Below, in pieces: positions 56,940 through 64,000 of a stretch of 64,000 bases of DNA. The stretch spans positions 310,001 through 374,000 of the forward strand of contig CAMPDV010000225.1 in NCBI GenBank assembly GCA_946699065.1, in the 5' to 3' direction. A program made the translations under genes and the position numbers. The stretch comes from Loxodes magnus. Lineage: Eukaryota; Ciliophora; Karyorelictea; Loxodida; Loxodidae. The notes beneath the pieces are model-generated. The model worked only from the letters and a program-made list of their open reading frames with translations, was not told the DNA's origin and searched no databases. Position 1 is the first letter of the stretch. Every line of letters starts with the position of its first letter.

Positions 56940-57430
56940 GGTATCACCATTTTTTGGTTCACCGCGAAAAAAAAAGAAACCAAATTTAATTATTAATAAT
57001 AGGCATAAAATGTTTCTAGCTTCATATGGTCTCTTTGATTCTTAACTTCTTCTCTTCGTTTTTATAATCAAAATTGATTACATTCACTCTTTAAATTCTT
57101 GCAAATCTTCCAAAGGCTGGAATTAGAAAGAGTTAGAGAAAAATCCAAAATTAGTGTTAAATGATTCAATTAGGTTAATTCTTCTAAGTAATAATTATTT
57201 TGTCTTAGTCATGTCTTTGTTGTTTTTTAAATTCCTGATCAGAATAGCGACTTGTAGAATCAGTATAACTTTGAGATCTGGATTTCAGTTCCCTCTAGTC
57301 GGCCTCTCGTACAGATAGAGAGAACCCTCAAACAAGTAAGGCTTATCATACAATGAGCCCGTCCTTAGTTGCTTATGGTGGCATCTATTGCAAGAGTACT
57401 TGCAACGCAGACATGACTGCACCGGATTAC
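56940..57430 (-). mobile_element. Cassette E8, without the standard hairpin
   Basis: The minus strand reads MSALQVLLQQMPPQATKDGL and then READQRELKSRSQSYTDSTS; the MPP region aligns with E5, and the GGGTTCTCTCT block with E1. The 3' end near 56940-56985 has a different GC-containing sequence (CGCGGTGAACC) in place of the usual hairpin. Status unclear. Confidence 0.45.
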
Positions 57431-57692
57431 CTACTCGGTCGACTAGAAAACAGAATCCATTTTAAAAATAAATATTATATAATAAAAATATCTATCTGTA
57501 AATGTTTTATTCTAGCTAAATAAAGTATTTATTTACAAAAACTTAACAATATAAGATTTAATCATTGTCTTCTTAATTCTATTTTTTTTCATCTTTTATA
57601 TGTAAAATATTATAATGCTTGGTTTAGCTTTTATCTTAAACATACTAATATAATAAAATAAAAAATAACTAATTTAAATAAGTTTGTAAAAA

Positions 57693-58440
57693 ATGGAAAG
57701 CAAGCAAAAGAAGATTGAAGTAAAGAAAGACAGGAAGCTTACACAGATAAATATAACGTCAAATAAAAGAGCGTACTGACCCTGACTCTCCTCCATCGAC
57801 AAAATGAAAACGCCTTTAAGGGAACACTGAGGAGCAAGAATTTGATACAATCGAATCTTTTAGTAATAAAGTTTAACTTATGAAGAAAAATTTCTAAAAG
57901 CAGGATGAGATTATAGTTAATCTCGCGGAAAAGATAAGATAACTCCTAAATACAATCGAAGAACTTAATTAGGAAACCAATTACTTAAGGAATCAACTGA
58001 TACAAAGTCAAGTAGTGACTAAAGAACAACTCTGACTATAATCTTAATTTAGATCGAAAAAAGTTGACATAATGGATATTGAATAAGATTAATAATCATA
58101 GAACAAATAGATTTAATAAGAATAAAAATAATAATAGAATCTTATAACTAGAATAGAAAAGATAGAGAATCACTTATACCAGAATTCAAGCCTAAAATCA
58201 TCAAATATAGAAGATGCTGATTCTGCCACTCAAAGAACCATTTACTGAAAACTTGCCAAAGCTTTAACCAACTAAAGAGAAAGGAATACTAAATAACGCG
58301 AAGAGAACTTACAAGGCTATATGTAACTCCAAATGGAGTGTTCAAGAAGAAGATTTTCAACGGATCAAGGAGACTATCATAGTGGATACCTCCACGTTAA
58401 AAAACTGGCAGCGAGAACCTGGTTTAGATTCCAGGGAACA
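57693..58440 (+). pseudogene. Gag-like ORF with CCHC knuckle, family C
   Basis: ATG 57693 reads MESKQKKIEVKKDRKLTQIN. The body is again in the +1 frame: TDPDSPPSTKWKRLQGNTEE, KQDEIIVNLAEKIRQLLNTI (coiled coil), VDIMDIEQDQQSQNKQIQQE, LITRIEKIENHLYQ. A second shift enters the knuckle CWFCHSKNHLLKTC (C-X2-C-X4-H-X4-C, TGA=Trp) and a tail ending near FQIPG-like sequence. A possible eroded target duplication is AAATAAGTTTGTAA (57676) against AAATAAATTTGCAA (58480). Confidence 0.65.
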
Positions 58441-58580
58441 CAAGCTTTTTTTTGATTTTTTGTTTATTAATATATATAAAAATAAATTTGCAAGATAATA
58501 ATAATAATAAACTATAAGAGTTTTAATAATTAATAATATAGTGACATTATTCCATAATTACAAGGAAATTACCACGCAAA

Positions 58581-58928
58581 TCAGTATAAAAACGAAAGTT
58601 TATAATCATCAAATCTCTTGGCCTCAATTATCTTGCTACATAACACAGAATTCTTCATTAAATTTATATTCATCTAAGGATATTATTTTATTTTTAACAA
58701 TGTAGCATCAAAAAAATTTATATTCTATATATTGTCAGCTAATTCTTAGGAAAAAAGGCTTTCGATTAATAATATACTTTACTATCGAAGCGGTTTTAAA
58801 TTTAAGGACAATATAATAAAAGTTTTAGGCTTTTTATGCAGTAATTCAATATAAAGAAATATTAAATTTATTTTATTTGCCAGCTTATTACAAAAACCTT
58901 AAGCAGATCTTTAAAAAGAAGGTATCAT
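58581..58928 (-). CDS. Unrecognised small protein, 115 aa
   Basis: ATG 58928 to TGA 58581-58583 is exactly 116 codons. Sequence blocks: MIPSFQRSAQGFCNKLANKI, NLIFLYIELLHKKPKTFIIL, ELADNIQNINFFDATLLKIK and VLCSKIIEAKRFDDYKLSFL. Hydrophobic helical first half, basic second half. An upstream in-frame stretch (HNAPYL) could extend it. If TGA were read as Trp the frame would continue about 15 residues (FAWQFPCNYG). No family recognised; neighbours are a gag remnant and a repeat. Confidence 0.4.
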
Positions 58929-59423
58929 TAAATATGGGGCATTATGATAGATAATTAGACATAAATTTATAATATTTTGATAATTAATTATTTTTTAAGA
59001 GCATAATCTAAATCTATGATACTATAAAGAAATTATTCTTCATGATTTTTATTGGATAATTTTCCTCTAAATTAATAGAATTATGTAGACTAAACATTTC
59101 TAAAAGTTTATACATAACTAGTTAAGAAAGATTTCCTAATTTTTATGTTTGAATTCAAAGATAAAAAATGCTTTTTTATTTTTTACTCCAAAATAATTAA
59201 TTATAACTTATTTAATTTTATTAAATACTAAATTTATATAGAAAGAGTATGTTTTACATAGTTGTTAAATAAGAAAAATAGGTAGAAATACCATGCAATT
59301 AAAATATGAGAAGGGAATAAATTGAAGATAATTATTAGATTTATAAATATAGTTTTTATAGTGTAATACAGCTCAACTATAAATACTAGATATAAGTAAT
59401 TGAAAAGATGGTGGGAGCTGAGA

Positions 59424-59702
59424 ATGACCTTCGTGACTAAACTTTCCGGTTTTATGGCTAGAAACAAGTTTCTTTCCTGTCGCTGAGAAAGTCCCTGGTC
59501 AGAGTCATTTTCTGAAGGGAAAGCTGTATTTGAGATTATCCGCTCTTGGTAGGGGCTTGAAGCCTGGCTGCTTATAGCGATGGAGCTCCCTAGCAGCTGT
59601 GCCTGGAGCACAACAGGATATCCCCGTTATTCCATAAAAAGATAGCGTCGGGTCGTGCAATCGGAAAGTAATTTCCGGTTTAAAAACTTTTTTAGTTGAA
59701 AT
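59424..59702 (-). mobile_element. GC-rich dispersed repeat, copy 2
   Basis: Reverse-oriented copy of 23222-23497; the 5' part (from TTTCAACTAAAAA through AAGAGCGGATAATCT) is almost identical. ATG 59635 opens the same frame (MEQRGYPVVLQAQ...) through SDQGLSQRQERNLFLAIK. After the GGTCAT point it joins unrelated AT-rich DNA. The 58929-59423 and 59703-60025 flanks show nothing recognised. Confidence 0.6.
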
Positions 59703-60025
59703 TAATAAATTAATAAATACTAGATATAAATAAAATTAGTTATATTTATAAGAATTATATTTTATAAATTAAATTATATGCAATTTATTTAAAAACTCAT
59801 AAAATTTCTCTCGTGCTTTGTTTATAGTGCTATAATATCTTAAAATGATTTTATTTCTATTTTTATTTCTAAGATAAATTACATATTTATAAAATATTAT
59901 TTCAAAACTTAGTAATTAAATAAATTAACTTCATTCTTTATTTTGATAGTTTGAATTATAAGATTTATAGTTAAAGAATATATTAAAATATAAAATGTTA
60001 AAAATTCTTTTCTTTTTCAAATTTA

Positions 60026-62226
60026 CTATTTGTAAAGTATTTCAGCTCAAATTCTATTCCATTTTTATATCTGTCAATCATTTTAAGTTGTTATCTTAAC
60101 TATGCTACTCATAATTTATCCAATTTTTAACAACATTCTAGTTCTAAGGTTTTTAATTTGTTCCATATTTCATATTAAATTCCATTTTCATCATATAAAG
60201 GAAATGCTTCTTAAGTTATATTATTGTTAGAGTATAGGTTTAAGAGTCTAAGATTCTTACAGTTTTATATTATTTAAATCACATCATTATTATTTAATTC
60301 ACAACTTGAAAGTTCTAATATTTTAAGTGTAGGTATCTAAACTATTCCATTAATTCAATTTTCTTGATTAAAAGTACATCTTCACAATGAAATATGATTT
60401 ATTTTCTTACATTTATTATTAAATATTTAAAAAGTCTCGTTTTAGATATCTTTAAGCTTACTAAATCATATTTATTTTAATTTCTAGCAGTTTTATAATA
60501 TAAAATTAACAGTCTAGATTTATAGTTACTAGAAGTTATCTAATTTTAGTTATTCTATCTTCTAATTATAATTTCCTATTAAATGAAAAGTCTAATTTTA
60601 AATATTATCTATATTTTACAGCCATAATTCCTTTAGATTAGGAGAATTTAAAAGGATAAACTATAAAATTTAATCACTTAAGTTTTTACAACTTTAAATA
60701 ATAAATGATTCTAGTTAAAGTAGTTATTTATTTGATGGAATATTATAATACTCAAGTGCTTAAAATTATTAGATTTAGTTACTAAATTAAAAATTCTAAT
60801 CCTCTATCAAAGTGATACCAATTAGTCAAAAATATTTTAATTAAGGAGAGTTACATAGTAGAAATTTGATTAACTGAATAGTTATATTTCTTATATCGCG
60901 TAATTAAATATCTTCTAGCATCAAATTTTTCTAAACATAAATGCTAGTGTTTTTCTGTAATAACTCTTATTTATCTATCTATATTTATTCTTAGTCTTCA
61001 AAAACATTTCCACAGACATAAAGATATTTCAGTTAAGGAGCGTTAAGAATTAAAACAATTAATTAATTACAGTTATCCGATTTAAAATCAGCAAGTTTTA
61101 TAGACTATAAACTTTTATATTATTGCTAAAACATATCTTTTATTTATTATGAAGGTACTATTCTCAGTCATATTTATAATTCCTTAAGTTAATAATTTTT
61201 TATTTTATTTCAAGTTTGAAAAGACTCTTAATCATGTATCACAAAATCCAATTTAAGATTTGGACATAATTCAATTACTTAAATTAAATCAAAATCATCA
61301 TTACATTTAAATTCTACTATGTTTTATCCTTTAATTTATAAATATCCCTTTATTTTCTCTCATTATAATTAAGAGCTTGAAATTTCTAGCTTTTTCAAGT
61401 TTAAGTTACAACAAAAATCTAATAAAAATTAGCCAGATATTTGCTTCGAGTCGGTTATTATAAGAGTTTCTAAATTATTCAATTTTTACAAGAACTAAAG
61501 AGATTAGTCTTCTAAATATTAAATCTCAATATTTAACACTCTTAACTAATAGCAATAAGAAACAAAAGATAGAAGAAAATCTTTTTTGCATTCAGAGCTA
61601 CAATAAATTTCTTAAAACTAAAGCTATTAGTTACTTCTTAAGTCTTACAGTCTTATCTAAATAGCTTCAGCTAATACTTTATTAATTTATTCTGTAAATT
61701 TTTCTGAAAAGCGAAAACTAACTATTCTTAAAATCTTTACATTTGAGTGATAAAGTTATTTTAAAACTCATTCGATAATTATTTTAGTAAATCAAAAATT
61801 ATCTTCATAAACTTAAATTTATAGTTCATTGAAATTGTATCTATATTAGTAGAAGAATCTATTTACTAATTATAAAATAGCGATATCATTGTTTTCTAAG
61901 AACTGAAAAATATAATTTGTAATATAAGTTTATTTCCAAAATTTCTATATTTAGTAATCATTTATTTATTAATTCTAAACTTAGAGCTTATCTTCTTTTT
62001 ACTCTTCATTTTTATCCATTTTTATTTCTTCGTTTTATTGAACTTCTTTCTTATTCTCTGGGAGCTTAATTAATTCTATGTCTTCAGATGATTATTCCTT
62101 TTAAGATTAGTCCGTAAATGAAGTTTAAGTTTTATGCTCTTCACAAAAAGAAGGCAGAGATTGGCGATTTTCGTTGGCTGATAGTTTACTCTAGTCATTA
62201 GAACTAAAATTCAGTTTCTAGTTCAT
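60026..62226 (-). CDS. F-box/LRR protein, near-intact
   Basis: Third full-length member of the family at 42789 and 46854. ATG 62226 (MNQKLNFSSNDQSKLSANEN); acidic/Gln-rich N-terminus; F-box-like ITNYIFQFLENNDIAILQLV; then helices and LRRs (NNLETLIITDSKQISGQFLL, LCPNLKLDFVI). Near the C-terminus it keeps LDKLW with TGA=Trp at the same site as the 42789 copy. Aligned to its paralogs, the stop TAG (60026-60028) is out of frame by one base, probably a lost C in TACTTTACAAAT. Without that correction the protein would end some 10 codons later at TAA. Function as for the paralogs. Confidence 0.75.
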
Positions 62227-63931
62227 TTTATAAAGTTTAGAGAATTGTAACTTAAATATTGAAATTACATTGTAATTACTTAATTCTAAAGAAGCTTCTA
62301 AAGTAACTATAAAGTTACAAAGTAAAAGTTAAAATTACTTTATAAATGAGAAATTACAAAATAATAAATTTCATTTCTTTTCATTTATTTATAACTAGCA
62401 AAATAAACCTGCTATAAACTTTAAAACTGCTACTTTTTCATAATATTTGCTTTTTTCTTTTTATCACTTAGAGCTTTTTAAACTAGTTAGTTTAAATTTA
62501 AATTAAGTACCTACTGCAATATCTACTTTCTTACGTAATAAATTTTTAGAATATTCGAGAAAATAATAAAAAATAGTTTGTTCTAAAATTAATTTTGCTA
62601 TATACTAAAAGCTCTAAAAATAATAGACTTTTTAATAGGTTTACATAAAATATTAATAAAGAAGCTAACTCAAATTTTTAGCTTAAATTTTAAATATTAG
62701 CTATTTAATATTATAAAAATTTATAATCTAGCAAGTAAAAATCCTTCTCTTAAAATAAATATTTTATATAATTTAAATTCTAATATTTTATTATATAAAA
62801 TATTTGCTTTTATAGGTAATAAAAAGCTATTTAATTTTATATAAATATTTAAGAGTTAAAAACTAAATTGTAATGAGTAAACATTTTCCTGTAATTAAGA
62901 TAAAAATAGAATTAAAAAATTAATATCTTAAATTAATATTTTAAATTAAGTTATTTTAGCTTTTTAAATTTTTAGTTTTATACAAATATATAAATTTTAG
63001 GAAATTATTAAGAAAATAAAATTTAAATAATTTATGGAGAAAAAATTTTATATTTGATTTAGACTTTTAAAATGATTAAATAAAATAATTTAAATAAATA
63101 AAAATAAATAAATATTTTATTCAGATCAGTGAGTTATAAGGGAATATGTAGCTTAGTTTAAAAAGAATTAGATTATTTGATAGGTGTTTATAATGGGTTT
63201 TATATTAGTTATTTATATAGTTTAGTATATAGTAATATCTAACGTATTTTATTTATAATTTTGCTTAGTAAAATTTGGAAGTAGTTTGAATAGCTTAATA
63301 GTTTGTAGGTTAACTATATAGTGAGCTGTTTAGATTTAATTTGATTAAATAATAAAAATGATTAATTAATATTTATCTAAATTTATAATTATTAGATATG
63401 CATTCGTCTATTTATACACTAGTTAAAGCAAATTTTAGACTTTAGAATTAAAAATTTACTTAGATAAAGAATATCAAATTTATTATACTCTTACAGCATA
63501 AAAATATTCCTCTAATATATTTTAGTTTTTAGGAATAATTTTACATCTGAATTAGGGAATAAAAATTATGCTAATCAGAGTTACTAATTCAAAAAGAATC
63601 AACTAAAGTATAAGATAAGTTTAAAATTTTCCCCCAAATGCAATTGCATAGCTATCCAAATAATTCTCTATGGTAAGAAAAGAAAACTAATGACTATAAA
63701 AAGTCTCAATACTAACTAAAAAATAAAAATTTAGATAATATAAAAGAATATTAAAATAAATAATATAAATAACTAATATTTTAAAATTTAAGCTTTATAG
63801 AAATTTATAGTATTAATAAAAGAAATAAAACATCTAAATAATAAATAACTTATTAGTTTTATATTTTAGCTTTAGTATTGTCATTATAATTAAATAAAAG
63901 TATCTACATTTATAGCATCATTTAGTTTATT
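62227..63931. other. AT-rich region with scattered coding-like scraps
   Basis: Upstream of the F-box gene is the ATTACATTGTAATTACTTAATT block shared with 49116-49200. Farther on, plus-strand readings such as NFTSELGNKNYANQSYQFKK (about 63540-63600) look coding-like but have no boundaries. Confidence 0.35.
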
Positions 63932-64000
63932 AAAAAAGTTAAAAAGCTTTGTTAAAGCCTTAGTAGTCAGCCATCTGACCTATTCTATCAGCTTGTCTCC
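63932..64000 (-). pseudogene. 3' end of a family D gag copy (cut by window edge)
   Basis: Nearly identical to the 3' ends at 20075-20140 and 36610-36680, ending with the same NKAF codons and TAA, then diverging. The rest lies right of the window. Confidence 0.7.

Overview
The window reads as nuclear DNA of a ciliate with a reassigned genetic code. It is very AT-rich. No long gene exists under the standard code, but long conserved proteins appear once TAA and TAG are read as Gln and TGA as Trp. The clearest proof is a WD40 gene at 12152-13217 (minus), where TGA falls repeatedly at invariant WD40 tryptophans (KxW-D/N and GHTDW positions) and TAA/TAG at glutamines. That code fits karyorelicts such as Loxodes (NCBI table 27) or Condylostoma-type heterotrichs (table 28). 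The WD40 genes stop at TGA, but the F-box/LRR paralogs seem to stop at TAG or TAA, which leans toward all three codons being able to terminate. Species and nucleus (micro- or macronuclear) cannot be fixed from the sequence. With no unconditional stop codon, gene ends are inferred from homology and composition.

Host-type genes: a four-member F-box/leucine-rich-repeat family (1-1418 minus, cut by the window edge; 42789-44920 plus; 46854-49115 minus; 60026-62226 minus), with the middle two forming a large head-out palindrome; two intact seven-bladed WD40 genes (12152-13217 minus, 21647-22715 plus), each with a 22-nt intron at the same site, plus a broken third copy (23491-23720); a long coiled-coil gene (16632-18641); tRNA-Pro(UGG) at 52981-53052; a decayed tRNA-Gln with a UUA anticodon (53620-53691 minus); and several unrecognised short genes.

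Most of the rest is retroelement debris. (a) Four degenerate non-LTR reverse-transcriptase copies (25740-27800 plus, 29725-31960 plus, 32400-34860 minus, 35338-36470 plus) and a C-terminal scrap (5080-5275). (b) At least ten gag-like ORFs with a CCHC zinc knuckle in three sequence families. Several are flanked by target-site duplications that begin almost at the ATG and carry no RT. (c) Short cassettes of roughly 0.3-0.5 kb that end in a shared bipartite hairpin (copies at 13648, 14869, 28213, 29111, 41349, 50058 and 56113), with compensatory base changes in the stem. (d) A GC-rich repeat present twice (23222-23497, 59424-59702). The likely picture is a LINE machinery that copies its own RNA, gag-only units and hairpin-tailed cassettes in trans. 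That last step is inference.

Layout: 1-9.3 kb F-box gene, orphan ORFs and gag/RT remnants; 9.3-13.2 kb A-rich minus strand and WD40 gene; 13.6-16.5 kb hairpin cassettes; 16.6-20.1 kb coiled-coil gene and gag; 21.6-24.8 kb WD40 locus; 25.7-37.5 kb RT block; 38.4-41.7 kb gag elements; 42.8-49.1 kb F-box palindrome; 50-52.6 kb cassette and gag scraps; 53 kb tRNAs; 53.9-59.7 kb small genes, cassettes and gag; 60-62.2 kb F-box gene; a gag end at the right edge.
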